Shown in pieces: positions 25,601 to 40,400 of a stretch of 64,000 nt of DNA. Each line of letters begins with the position of its first letter. Position 1 is the first letter of the stretch. The notes beneath the pieces are model-generated. The model was not told where the DNA came from, made no database searches, and worked only from the letters and a program-made list of their open reading frames with translations. A program made the position numbers and the translations under genes. Where the stretch lies: contig NC_090023.1 in assembly GCF_037176765.1 (NCBI RefSeq), positions 145,210,866 to 145,274,865 on the forward strand, read 5' to 3'. This DNA is from Anolis sagrei (lineage: Eukaryota; Chordata; Lepidosauria; Squamata; Anolidae).

Positions 25601-28437
25601 ATACTATAAAGGATTATACCAGAGCAAAAGGCACTGACTCCTAGCGTAATTGTTTTTAATTTGCTTTAGGTTCTGTATTGTTATGTTGTGTATTGAGGCC
25701 TTGGCCTTTGTAAGCCGCATCGAGTCCTTCGGGAGATGCTAGCAGGGTACAAATAAAGTTATTAGTATTATTATTATTATTATTATTAATAATAATAATA
25801 ATAATAGCTCAAACTGTCTCCAACTGACTCAAACTTATTTTTTAAAATTCCCTCAAGGTTCCCTTTTTTTTCTTCTCTTGACCAAGCTCCGTCCACCTTT
25901 CCTCTAGGACTCCCATCCAATCAGGTGGCACTACACATTCCTCCAGGCTGCCTTCTGGCTCCGCCCCCTTCTGGCAATGTGTGCACAAGATGGATGTCTG
26001 CTGGCTCCTCCACAAAATGGATACCTAGCTGTTGGGCCTCTAACAGCTAAAACTGGTCCTGCAAGGTAGGACAGTTTGTTACACCTAGCTTCTATATTAT
26101 TTACTTCTATATTTTCATTAAATGAAATGTTCTTTTTGCTCTGTGCTCATCATGCATGAGCACAGAGAAGAACATGCATGAATATAGAAATTTTAACTTA
26201 AAATTCATCACACTTCTTAAGGCAACTAAATTTTATTGTCTTGAACACTACTAACAGAGAGATAATGCACTATACGGATGCGGAGCTTGCCTTCATTCCC
26301 TAAGAAATCACATTAATATTCTTTAGCACCCCAGCAGATGCACTTCAAGTGATTACAGTTCACTGTTGGAATTCTTGTCATGTTTTGCCTTGTTACAGAA
26401 ACCCAACTCATCATTTTCAAGAATAATTCTTACCACTTGTATAGCATCTTTAATCTAAGCCTCTTGAAAGAGTTTACAAACATTAATTCTTACAATATGA
26501 GACGCAAGGTAATTAGGGTGCTCATTTCACTAATGGGAAAAGGCGATGTTTGTTGCCCCTGCCCTTGAAAGTATGACAAAAGAAACCAGATACATTATGC
26601 TACATGAGCAGGAATATTAGTAGGCACCATCACAAAAATTGATCAAGGAGGGATTAGGGTAGTAGGATGGCTCGCCTTAATGGCAAGCAGCCAAGCAGTC
26701 TTCTAGCCCTTCTGTTAGGCAGTGCTATTTTCTTAAAATGTGTGTATGACTTTCATTTGATATAAGAACATAGAACACTGCCATATAAACACCATAAACA
26801 TCTGACATAAAATATTTAGAGACATGCAGACACACAGGAACATACTTAAACATTAATATCAAGAAATGGAGCCATCTCGGAGGTGAACTCCCTATCACAG
26901 AAAATTGGCTTGGTCACTTTATTTTATGTGTTTGTAATATCTTTAATAATCATAATAATAATAATAATAATAATAATAAACTTTATTTGTACCCCGCCAC
27001 CATCTCCCCAAAGGGGACTCGGAGCGGCTTACATGGCGCCAAGCCCAAACAAGAATTACAATATAACAATACAAATTGCAATAAAATAAAAAAAACATAA
27101 CATTAAAATATAAAACATCAAAGTATATTTATTTATTTATTTATTTATTTAGCTTATATACCGCTGTATCTCAAGCCCGAAGGCGACTCACAGCGGTTAC
27201 ACAAAACTAAAGCATAATGACAGAAAGACAAAGGGCAGGCCGCATGATTAAAAAACTCCGGGTGAGATAAGGGGGCAGGACTAATTGCAAGGGAGAACTC
27301 ATAGAGAGATAGGAAAATAAGCCAACCTTTGTATGGGGGGGGGGGGGCGCGGGCGGACTCCTGGGACAAGAACATTGGAGGAGCACTAGCATAAAATTAT
27401 GTGGCTACTCTTCGAAGGCGCGACGGCAGAGCATTTAATTATATAGGACTATCAAAATACACTATCAAAATAATAAAAGAGGTAGATATATCTGTCAGGG
27501 GCAGACAAAGATCTTGAGGTTTACTTCTGTTCTTCTTGCATTGATGATAAGTTGGTGCAAGTGCTTCACTACTGTACATTAGATGCTTATTGGTGTACAT
27601 TAGATGGTGTTCATCAAAAGTTTGTATTTTATAGTATGTTTATATTATTATACTTGTGTCTCACACACACACACACACAAGAGTTAAATATAGTCTATAA
27701 TCATTTTAAACAAACAAACAAATAAATAAATAGTAGAAGCAGGATCTCTCAACGTTACTTGAACAATAGATTAATGTATGCTAGTGGGTCAAACTAGATG
27801 TCCCTTCTATCTTTAGAATTCTTGATTGCAATAATATTTTCTGGAGATAAGAGTGTTACTGTTCAATTGATACCTGGCTAGAGAATATATTGGATGGAAG
27901 TGTCGCTTCCAAGTAAAATCTCAAAGTGAATACAATTAAACACAAATATATTAATACAACATAATAAAAAAGCAGTTTTGAAATAGTTCTTTAAAATGTT
28001 AAGACACGTGAACAGTACACAAGTACAATAAGACAAGGAAGGCATGCATAAATCAATACAAGTGAGTGTTTATACTGCCTTAATTACACAGGTAAGAATG
28101 TTCCAAAAGGTGAATGGGACGACTGAAAAGATCAAACTTGAAAAGTAGCTGAAGTATTCTGTTCATTAGGGTGCAAAAAATAAGACCTTCAATGAAGATC
28201 AGAGGAGTTGAGTAAATAATTTAGGCATGTGCGATCAATAAAAAAATGTTTCAAAAATCATTACAAAATTAGGGGGCGCTGGCATTTTGTAACTTGCAAC
28301 AATGGTAGAACATATTTACCATAGCTAACTCATCAAGTTTCAGAACATTTCTCTTATCCATGAATTTTTGGGGATTTTTTTAAAAAAAAACTACAAAAGC
28401 TATCTCCTTGAATTTTCTATACAACGACACAAGATAT

Positions 28438-28480
<43 letters not shown>

Positions 28481-31400
28481 CAGCATTTTTACCCCACCCT
28501 TCTCAACCCCCTGGAGGGGGGGATCATTCTCTCCAACTTTCAGAAATATTTGTACATCTACTGATTTTAGGGAAATTTTTAAAGTTTTGACAAAAACATT
28601 TTTAAAAAGCCACAGCAGCTATTTTATTGAATGTTTATTATATTAACCAATAGAAACCAGTATTAACCAATTCCACATTTTCATAGAATCCTAGAGTTGG
28701 AGGGGACCCCCAAGGGCCATCTAGTCCAACTCTCTTCTTCCAGGTAGAAAGGCACCATCAAAACTCTCGTAACATATGGCCATCCAGCCTCTAAACTAAT
28801 TAATATGCTTCCCCTATTGAGTTGGAAGGGCCCCACAAGGGCCATCCATTTTTGAGACTTCTTCCCAGCTCAGCACAGAAATTCTGCTGTTCTGACTAAC
28901 GAAAAAAATGCACACCTCTAGTAAGAATTATAGAAAAAAGGAGACTGAGAATATCTTGATATCAACAATAAAGCCTTTAACATAGCATGCTGGCTGACAG
29001 GCAGCCAGTGAAAAATTTTCAATCACAGGCAGTTACGTGCACTGAGCAATCCCATAGGAACCCGAAATACTCAAGAATAAACTCCACTATTCTTCATATT
29101 AAAGATCTCTGGGTATAATGTGTGAAATCAAAATAAAAGGAACCCTGATTGTTACAAGTGGCATCTGCTCCAATGGATGAGTACATACTATTTAAAATAC
29201 ACAGAGTATGTTTAATGCAATGCATGATGAACCCTTTGACATAATCACTATACCAATTTATACTTTTGCTGATTAAATTTAGGATTAACGCTTTTGTTGG
29301 AATAAATATATTTAATTGATATATCACCAAGATCAAAGTTCTTGGGAATGTGCTTTCTGATGATATAAGCTGCAGAAATCATGACCTCTGAAACGGCTAC
29401 TATTGAACTAAGAATCTATTAGAATGCCCCCCCCCCTCCTTATTTTTGAAAATGTCGGCTATAAACAGTAAGATTGGCTATGATGAAAATTGCATTATTG
29501 TTTCCACAAGAAGAATGATCACATTGACATTTACAGTAAAAAAAAACAAAAAAAAATTTACTTCTGGGATATCAGTGAGAACCAGGTGATTTCTGCATGA
29601 TAAGACAGGGCTGATTGAGTCGGCACATACTGAAAACCCCAGATAACCTAATCACCACCTACATACATTTATAACATGCCTCGGAAATCTTACTATTGAG
29701 GACTTTGGAGCTGATTGTGACAATTATAGCTCTGGCATTTCTGTTTTCATTCATCATCAGGACATGCATGTCTTTTCAGGCTTAGTTATCTAGAAATCTA
29801 TTCTGTTACACTCCCCACTAACCAGTATTAAGATATGTATTTCCTTTTAATACTGGAGGCATATAGAGAGAGCGCCACCAGACCTAATAGCCATTTGTCC
29901 ATTAAAAAAACTTCCAAGTTGTGGCCACGTGGCCTCCTGGGGTTAGTTAAATTTCTGCAATCTAAAAAATGTTTCATTTTGTCAGGTGGGCAATATTTCA
30001 CTGCACTGAAGTGCAGGTTTTGATTTTATAAAAAAAATGTATTTGGGACTACTGAATTTAGATTGTTATATGGAAGACATTGTCAATATCAGATTAAAAA
30101 TGTGAAGATTGATGACATATTATCGTATATACTTGAGTATAAGCCAACCCGACTATAAGCTGAGAAACCCAATTTTACTTGAAAAAAAATGGGAAAACTT
30201 ATTGACTTGAGTATAAGCCTGGGATGGAAAATGCAGCAGTTACTGATAAATTTCAAAATAAAAATAGATACCAATAAAATTACATTAATTGAGGCATATA
30301 GCTTCTCCTCTCGGCACAGCAACCCAGGGTGCGTGTATTCCTCTTCTCCTCTCTCGGCACAGAGATCCAGCTAGATTGCTGTGCCGAAAGTGGAGGAGGC
30401 ACACAGCTGGTAGAAGGCCTTTAAAGGGCTTCTTTCAGCCCCACACCTTCTTGCCAGGACCCTCACTCAAGCATAAGCTGAGGGGACCTTTTTCAGCATC
30501 AAAAATGTGCTGAAAAACCAGGCTTATGCTCGAGTATATACAGTACTTTACAAAATTGGTGTAGTTACATTTTCAAGTTTCCTACTGGACATGAGAAGAT
30601 TACTGACATACCAGTAATTTTGTGTTTTTTGCATAGAAAATAATTTAGTTATTAAAAGAAAAATTAATTAATGCTGCCAGCTTGTGTGCAAATTAAAACA
30701 GACATCTACGTCTTAGGTATCCAGGAAATGCATATCCAATCCTACACATTTTTAGAGCCATGGTAGATCCACTATTTGGTAGTTTCCAAAAAGGGATCTT
30801 GTAACACCTTAAAGACTAACTGAAAGAACAAAGTTGATCGTGTACAGCTAAGAAAGTAAACTTAAGAGTACATCTACAGTGTAGAACTAATGAGTTTGAC
30901 ACTTTAACGATACTTTGTCATGTCTCAATGTGAATCTAGGAATTGGTAATTTATGAAATCATAAAAATCTCCAGCAAGCATGCAAAGAATGAGGAAGTAC
31001 TTCATCAGTGTCACAAATGGACGATGAAGCGACAGCTCCCCAGGTGGCCAGAATACCCTCATTTAAATAACCTGTGTCTGTCTGTCTATATATGTTGTGT
31101 GTCTATGGTATTGAATGTTTGGCATGTTTATGTATTTTGTAATCTGCCCGGAGTCCCCTGTAGGGTGAGAAATTCTGTAAATAAATAAATAATAAAATAA
31201 TTGGTAGTTTTGCAGGGTCTTTTGCCTTTTCTGCCAAAGAATGATGGTACTTCAACAAATGACAACTCCCAGGACTTCTTTGCATGGAGCCATGGCATCA
31301 AACTACATTAATTTTGCAGTCAATGCACCCTATTTCTAAGCTTATGCTATCAATGTCGTTCTCTCAATTAGCCTTTAAGATGCTACAAGATCCGATTGCA

Positions 31401-34400
31401 TACTAATACTCCTCACTACCGTTTCTATGTATTTGATTTTTTTTTACAACTGAAAGGGTACAAAGCCATACAATTACAGGAAAGTCAAGCTGCAGTTAAA
31501 CAAGAGTTAGACTTTGACACAATGTGTGATGGGGATCCTGTTAAAATACTTTTACCTGCTGATGGAGATTACCACAATATAAAAGATAAACTACTTAAGA
31601 GCTTTCCTAAAGGAACACCTGGCATTAACATCACATAATTTTTGGTTTCTGAAATTTTGAAGTCTATCATCATAGTATGCTTTTTTAAGTGCAGCTAATT
31701 AAACTCATTAGAAAATCCATCTAAAACACAGTTAAATGCATATCTGATATAGGAATACAAATGGATACACGTCTCTTTTTTCATTAACTAAAACAAGCTA
31801 ATTGGAGAGTGCTATATGTCATAATCAGTATGAAAAAATATATCATTTCCTATGAAAGTGGCTTACTGGAATGATCACATCTGTCTCCATTTTGAACAGC
31901 TGAAATTAATTGTTCAAAAGGACAGATTTGGTGGTATTCCAGCCTTAAAACACACTATATATGTGTGTGTAGCTGGATCACTGTAGGATTTCTCTCCCAG
32001 AATATCAAAACAAAACTTTAGGCAACTATATTTAAGGTCTCCACTAAAGAAAACAAAACACTGGCAAACAAACAGGAACTTTTTGATAGAAGGAATAAAT
32101 AATGTGGTACTCAGAGAAGTATCACTTTTGCAGCTGACTTTAAAAAGCAGGAAAGGATTTCTAAATGCAATTGACACAGTCTGGACAAGGATTATGAACA
32201 AGGATTATGGATTAATGGAATCAAGTACTTTATATGTTTTAATCTGTTTTATTGTTCTATGTGTTTTGCTTGCTCATGTGTTTTAACTGTTTCATAGCTG
32301 TCTAGGGTTATGTTATGTTCATGTGCAGCACTGAATTTTGCTGGTGTTTGTAAGCTGCCTTGAGTCCCCTGTGGGGGAAGAAAAGTTGGATATAAATGAA
32401 GTAAACAAATAAGTAAAATAAATTGCAGTTAACTCCCAGGGAAACTGAATAAGGGTACCCATTTAGCTTAATAAGTTTTTCTGAGATATGTAGTGCTCTT
32501 CATCCATACTACTGTATCTTTAATTAACCACATGAGTAAAATTCAAAAGTTTTAAATGTATTTTAAAACTTTACTATAAATAACTTAAACATGGGGTTTA
32601 AATGGCTTTGATATGATCTTCTGACTAATTTAAATCATTTGATGTTGGTGATAAAACACATCCATTTCTCTATTCCAGGATTCTGGTTCAGTTCAGTTTT
32701 GGATGTATTAGCAAATCAGTTGAGTTGCAGCTGACTGAAAACTGAAGAGCAGACAATGAGAAGCTTCCTTTACTGCTTTTTGATGTGAGATAATTCTGAA
32801 TTGACTGCACTTTATTAGTGTGATTGAGTAACAGTTCTTCAACATGATCACCTCAATCTAACAGCATCATTTTAATTTCTGTACTTTAACCTATTTTATA
32901 TTAAATTATTTGCTGCCTTAACAGGTGGGGGCAGTGTTATTATGCACCTGGAGAAAGTAAAAACCAGGAAGGATGGGCATACGTAATACAGTAGCCAAAA
33001 GTAGAGAAGATGTGGGGCTGTACTAACCAGTAGGCTTGTGCACAGATTCGGTTTGGTTGGTTCCTTTAGCCAACCCAACTTGTTTGGCTGGTCGTAATGC
33101 TAAGGGCTCAGCTGCCTTATTTTTTTCGACCAAAACCAGCCACGCAGCAGCCGGTCACAGCTCATCCTCTCCGATTAGGCATCATGTGGTGTGCAAAGAG
33201 GCTGCCGCACACTTGCACGGGGTTTCCCTGTGAGCCCTGCCTGTTGAACCAATCAGAACAGAAGAATGCCATGACGTGTCTTATGCAAGGTGTGTCCATT
33301 TAATGGGGTGAGTGCTTCCATTGCTCTCAGTTGCATTCTGGCTTTAGAGAGTTGCTTCAATCCAATTTCCTTGCTGCTCGCTCTCAGCTTAATTTTTGGC
33401 TTGGCTTGGCTTCTCTCTACCATTTAATCTTTTTGATTTTCCTTTATTTTCTTGATTCTTTTTAGTCAGTAGGGCTGAATAAAGCCCCCCCCCCCCCCCC
33501 ATTGCCACTAATGGGCTAGATCTACCCACATTTTTCAGCTGCGGACCAAAAATGGCTATCACGCATTTTTGGGAGGCGCTCGAAAACAGGTTCAGGGATC
33601 TCCCAAAATTCAGCCAGCGAATTGAGGTTCAGCCGAAATGCACAAGCCTACTAACCAGTTGAGAAGTTAGATAGGAGTTGACACAGAGCTATCCCTTGTT
33701 CTGGTTCCCGTTCCCATTCAACCTACCCCATTAACTTATCTCTAGTCTGAAAACACCGCTTATAAATGACAAGTCAGTCTAGAATAAAACAACTCTCATC
33801 TAGAAATCCACCACATAACTCAGTGGCTGACAAGACTCATCAGGCCCACTGAGCCTCCTCTTTTCATGTAGGAACCAATGATACTGCAAGGTGTAATCTT
33901 CAAAAAATCATAAAGGATTTTGAAGCTCTTGGAAGTAGCTGAAAGATCTTAATGTACCAGTGGTCTTTCCATCTCCCCTCCTGGTTATATGACACAGGCA
34001 AGAAAAATAGTAGAGGTAAATAACTGACTCTGCAGATGGTGTCAAGAAGAACATTTTGGTTGCCTGGACCATGGTCTGCTTTTCCAGGAAGATGGGCTAC
34101 TGGCACTAGATAAGTTGTACCTCATAGAAGTAGGAAGGAATGTTTTTGCTCAGAGACTGGCAGTCCTGATCAGATTGACTTTAAACTAGGTTGTGTGGAG
34201 AAGCATGACAATATCCTTGGAATCAATAGTTTATCAAGACCCGGAGCAAGATGACAATAATCTTAAATAAACAGCTAAGAGGAACGTCCTACAGGCTTAG
34301 ATGTCTTTACACTAACACCCAGATCATGAGAAACAGACAAGATGAGCTGGAACTCTTAGCACAACAAAACAGTTACAATGTAATAGATATAACTGAAACC

Positions 34401-37400
34401 TGGTGGAATGAGTCCTATAATTGGAAATGTAATAATGGAGGGGTATAACCTATTTCAGAGAACTAGACTAAACAGGAGAGGTGTGGAGTAGCACTATATG
34501 TCAAAAATGTTTACACCTCTGAAGAGATGCAAGACTTCAATTCTGGAAATCAGGCTGCTATCACCTGGATAAGAATTAAGGGAACATGGACTGAAAAAGA
34601 TGTTATTTTGGAGGTGTACTACACACGTCCAAGCCAGGCTGAAGAACTGGATGAAGCCTTCCTTGCCCAGATGACCATGCACGCAGAAAGAAGAGATACA
34701 GTAGTAATGGGGGATTTCAACTACTCTGCTATTTGTTGGATTTGCCAAGAGTACAAAGTCCAATAAATTCCTCACTTGCCTTGCAGATAATTTTATTGTC
34801 CAGAAGGTAGAAAAGGCAACAACAAAGGGATCAGATATTCCAGACTTGATCCTAACCAACACTGGGGACCTGGTCAATGGAGTGGAAGTGATGGGATTCT
34901 TAGATGGGAGGAATGACCGTGTGCTCCTGGAGTTTGTGATAAAAAGGAAGGAGAAAACTAAGAGAAATCAAACATGTATTTTAGACTTTAGGAAAGCTGA
35001 CTTCTGGAAATTTAAGAAAATACTGAGTGTAATTCCATGGACAGGAATACCGAAAAGTAAAAAGAGAGAGAGAGAGAGTTAATGATGGGTTGGAGTTACT
35101 TAAAAGTGAGATACAGAAGGTACAATTGCAAACAATGTCAGCAAAGAGAGAGAGAAAAGAGAACTCTAAAGAAATCAGAATGGATGTCCAAAGAACTTTC
35201 AACTGAACTAAGACTTAAAAGGGACATGTATAAGAAATTGGGGGGGGGGGTATCACTAAAGAGGAATTCAAACAAATAACTAACACATGTAGGGAAAAGA
35301 TTTATAAGGGTAAAGTGCAAACTGAATTCAGGCTTGCCAGAGAGACTAAAAACAGTATTTTTGTTATTGGTTACATCAATAGAAAAAGGAAGAAAAAGGG
35401 AAAGGGTAGGCCTTTGCATGGAGAAGGTAGTGAAATGCTAACAGTGGATAGGGAAAAGGTAGAGCTGCTCAACAACTTATTTGCCTCAGTCTTCTCCTGA
35501 AAGGACATTGGTGTCATCTGACAGGGGTACTTTGATTGTGCTTTTCCTGCATGGCAGGGGGTTGGACTAGATGGCCCATGTGGTCTTTTTTAACTCTATG
35601 ATTCGGATGCACTGGTGATATCTGCATGAGAACCTACAAATAAGCTATCCAAGCTATCCCTCAGAATCATGCTATTAAAGTTATCTGTGTATGACAAGGA
35701 TGAATAAGGAAAAAGGTTGTTTTGGTAACAGACTACCACTTTTAGTGGAGAACAAGAACAGTATATGCATGAAGCGTGCTTTGCAAAGTCAAAGGAAAAC
35801 CACACTAATCTGACCTTAGATCTTTAGATAGAAATTATCCTGAACATATACATGAAGATAAAGCCTGATTCAGTGTGCACCATGAAGAATAAAGAAATGA
35901 TAAAGACTCACATAAGAAAGGTGTACTGTTAAGTATGGTTAAGGCTGACTGTCACTGCAAACATTGAGCAATCTACTGGAGTGAGAAAGTCATCGCCCTT
36001 GTTGTTGTTGCTCTTGTGTGCCTCCAAATTGTTTCTGATTAATGGAAACCATAAAATGAACCTATCACAGGGATTTTGCATTGGCAAGATTTGTCTTTTG
36101 CTGGGGTTGAGAGAGTGCAACTTCAAGATCACCCTGGAGTTTCCATGGCTGAACAAGGATTCAAACTCTGGTCATAGTTCAATGTTCAAACCACAAAACC
36201 ACTAGGCTGGTTCCACCATCCTACTGGACATAAATCAGAAAACATTCAGAATCTAATAGGACACAGCCCTGAACCTAACTATCACTTCTTGGGGTGGTTT
36301 AACCTGCTCTTACTTCCCCTGGCTATGTGAAATGCCACATGAGCATAGTTTCTGACAGTGAAATATTGTTTTATGTTATGATCAGCAGAAGCTCACAGGG
36401 AAGCTCCAGCCAGCCACAATTATGTAAAAGAAGGAATAAAAATAAGCCCATGAAAGTCTGTGGGTAAGGAAAATATTATGATAGCGACAGTGATTGTACC
36501 AATAAAATTATCACATGTTTCCAGGTTAGACATCCAACAGCCTTCCAGAAATTTATGAGTGGTTCTTATAATTTAAAACAAGCATCACAGACTGCGCATG
36601 AAGGCACTGTTGGTATGCAGGACTATTCATGAATGGGGAAGAAAAAATTCTTACATCAAAAGACTTTCACAGCATGTTCATAAATGTATAAACAGATATC
36701 TTCATCTCTTCCTGAAAAAATCTCAGAGGTACAACAACACCAATATTTAATCATTTATTTCTTGAACTACTGGATTTTGTCATGTGAAATTGTCATAAGC
36801 AGACTGTAAATTTTGCACACAATAAATCAGAGTTTGGACCACTATTGTAAAAAGTGTAGTAGTAAAAATGGTACTGTTCCATTATCCGGGCAGAGGCCAC
36901 TAGGAGGTGCTAGAGAGAGGAATAGTCCACTTTTGGGGGGGTTTGAAGGAGTTAAACCATTTCCCCCTGTTTTCATGTTATTCCCTCCACCCATGTCACC
37001 ATAGTGAAAGCAACCCTCATTTATGAAATAGGAAAAGGGGGAGGAGGAATAACCAGCAAAAACAGTGGAAATTGTTTTCCTCCTTTCACTCACCCACCCC
37101 CCATAAAATGGACTATCCTTCTTTATCTAGGCCATCTTTTGGAGTCCGCCCGAATAATGGAACAGTACCATAAAAATATTAGAGGATCCTAAAACCTAAT
37201 TCTGTTTTCATTAATATTAGTGAATATATTTATTAATACATCAAATCAACGGTTACACTTCGTGTCATGATAGGTTTGTAAGAAATTCCAATCGGAAGCA
37301 TGTGCTATTGCAGTTAACACTGTTGCCTTCAGTGGCTCAATTTGTTCTTTGATTAAACTTCTACTTCTGGTTGTCTATTGCTCTATCTATTCTGCCACAA

Positions 37401-40400
37401 TTAAACTGTATTATTAGAGTTTACACTGATCATATAATGCAGTTTCAAATGGCATTGTATGACAGTGTAGTCAGGGCCTTCTTCAACCTCCCCGTGCTCA
37501 TATGCTCTCAATTACACACTGCACAATTCAATTGCTGTTTGTAATACAAATCCTCTGAAACTACCAGGTAGGGAAAGGCTATCCTAACACATCATATCGA
37601 AGAATCAATTTTCATCTTTCTCCTTTAGTGCCCCACCCACCATCCCTGTGATGGATGGGCAACATGTGAACCATTCTGTCACAAATCAAACAACATGATT
37701 TTTTGTCTGTATTATAGAAGATTAATAGGAATTACCAGCTAAATCCAATTAGTACCTAAAAGAGTAGACCAGTCGAAAATAGCAAAACTTAGTAAATCAA
37801 CACTGATGTATGTCACATTCATTAAATAAATCTACTCTAATTAGGACTAGAAATTAGATTAAGTGTCAAATTTACACAAATTAGGTGACACTTGCAAGAT
37901 TTCCCTGCTGTTAGATTTCTACACACAATGTAAGTGATATATTTGTAGAAGAGCATTAAGATGACTCAGTTTCCACTAGAAATCAGAAAGTATGTCAGCC
38001 CTGACAGGTTTCTCATTTTGACAATGAAAAAACTAGATATGCAAATGTTTATTTATTAAAATGTTTATATGCTGCCCAGCACAGTATCAAAATAACCCCC
38101 AAGAAGCAAATCGTTTTCACCTACTTCAAAGAACTAGACCTTAAGATGTTTGTTTATTAAAATGTTTACATCTGCCCAGCACAGTATCTAAAGTTGAAAA
38201 AAAAACATTTCAGTTGCTTTCAACTCAGGCAAAGGAGAATATGATCATCTCCCAGATCAGCTAAGAGAGTCCTGTACCTACTTTAAACTGCAAGAGAGCA
38301 GCACAGTAGTAGTTATTTCAAGATCAATACAGTCCCTCCTTACAGCTGCCCACAGCAATTTAGACTGATTCCCAACTATCATTAAAGTTGTGGGTCTGCT
38401 GGTAATATTTTTGGTATACCTTAAGTTAAATATTGACTGTAGTGACATTGGGAGGTTAATAAATTAATTCATTTGCATAGTTGATTAATGTAAAACCTTT
38501 GTAATCACAGACACTAATAGTATGGAAATGAACTAAACTAGTTTGGAAGATCTAAGGGGCTGAAAAAGATGGATCTAATCCAACAATATCATACAAATCT
38601 AAGTCTGTGGACTTCAAGTCAGTCAGTATTTTAAAAAATATATATTTAAAGTTGTAAAGCAGTAGCTTATAACTCTCAACCATCCTGTTGTCCTGTCTCT
38701 GACTTCCCACTTTTCTACAACCCGTCAACCATGGAGTTGAATGAATTGTTTATTGTACCAGCCACAGGCCATGACATCAAATGGTATACAACATTGAAAA
38801 GTACAATAAGCACTTTCCCATATCAACATTCCAATATAAACATTAACTTTCTGTCAGCCAAGGTGGGACTGTCCCAATCACCCAGATCCCCAATCCACAA
38901 AAATACTTTTTTTTGTGCTACAAAAGCAGCTTCTATCTTTCTTGTGGCAAGGGATCTCTGCTTGCACAAAAAAAAAAAAAAGACTACAAGTGAAGTAGCC
39001 TATTTTTTTCGAATCAGTTGCTATGAGTTGCTTGTTTTCAGACCTGAAAACCAAACATTGCTGCAGTTTCAAAGTTTTCTATGGCTGCACAGCTCAAACA
39101 TCTTCCCCCCCCCCCCCAAATGACCAAATCAATACCCAGTAATAAACATTACATTAATATGTTATCCTATAGATTTGTTGTAAATGCAAAGAATCCACTG
39201 AATGCTGTTTCACTAATTTCTGGGATCCGAAAGATTAAAAACATCTCTAAACATATTACACTTACAATAGCCTAGCAACTGGACTGCAGAGTGAATTTTA
39301 TTAATATATATGAGACTTCACTCTTTCAGCCCAGATGAGAAACTGAGTATTCCACCAGATGTGGGTGAGTTATAATTCTCAACATTCCTCACCATTAGCT
39401 ATATTGACTAGGACTGATGGGAGGTACAATAAAGAAGACCACACAATTTCTATCCTTGCTTTCCAAATAATAGTACACAACTGAACAACATAAGCCAGCC
39501 TTTCTAAGTGGATGATAATATGCATGTGACCAAATCTGAACTCAATTTCAATTTTTGGAGCATGACTTATTTGATGCATCTTAAAATGGTAATTAATATG
39601 ATTAATGTCTGTTCATTGAATTCTGGATAAAAAGGCTTTTGCACACTGAGTCTTTGCTGCTTGGGTTCTTTGCTCCAAACTGTGATTTTCCTGCTTCTTG
39701 GCAGGGGGCCCATGAGGTGTCTTCCAACTCTATGATTCTATAAAGCTGTGTGTGTCCCAATGACAGCCAAGACCATCATACTGAATTGCAAATGATGAGT
39801 CACTGAAACTATGCCTTATTAAATAATGGTTGCTATCCAAATAGATATAAAGTGGCATTGTGTTTCTTAAACACCCACTGCTTCTGACAAAAGTCCTGTG
39901 AATATATTCTAACATGGTGATTCTCAACATCTGGGTCCCCAACTCCCAAAAATCCTAACAGTTGGTAACTGGCTGGGATTTCTGGGAGTTGTAGGACAAA
40001 ATACCTGAGGACCCACAGACTGAGAACCACTGTTCTAACAGGTCATTCATGAAGTTGAGAAAGAAAGGGGAATTATGTATGTCCTGCTTTTGTCATTGTA
40101 TGTCTTAAAGTCATTTCCAACTTACGTTTGTCCCAAGATGAAGAAATCATCAGATTTTTTTGAGAAGGTTGGTTCAAAGAACCAACCCAGGGTCATGTAA
40201 AACAATTACACTATGTAACAAAATTTGGCTGAAAAACTGTCCGCACTTAAAACAACACTATATAACAAAATTTGGGGGAAAAATATGTTCTTGTGTTTGA
40301 AAGTGTTGTTTCCTGTTTAATTCTGTGGTACTTACTTTGAGAGCACTTGTTCTACTCCAGAAACTTTGTTTTTGTGGCTGCCACAAACTATGTTGAAGTG

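Larger units (their letters stand above)
28223..28922. mobile_element. Degenerate hAT-like element carrying LINE insertions (weak)
   Basis: The left end TAGGCATGTGCGATC and the right-end inverse TAGAGGTGTGCAT resemble a hAT terminal pair such as that at 33031-33650, but no target duplication was found. Inside are an L2 3' end and two CR1 3' ends, which would explain the decay. Confidence 0.35.

Noticed and set aside
25806-26090. Possible LTR or promoter (CCAATCAGG, pyrimidine-rich)
   Set aside because: No inverted ends, no target duplication and no partner copy in the window.
38731-39123. 130-codon plus-strand frame
   Set aside because: Contains homopolymer-derived KKKKK and PPPP stretches and no recognised motif. 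It lies in DNAJC15 intron 1 on the opposite strand.
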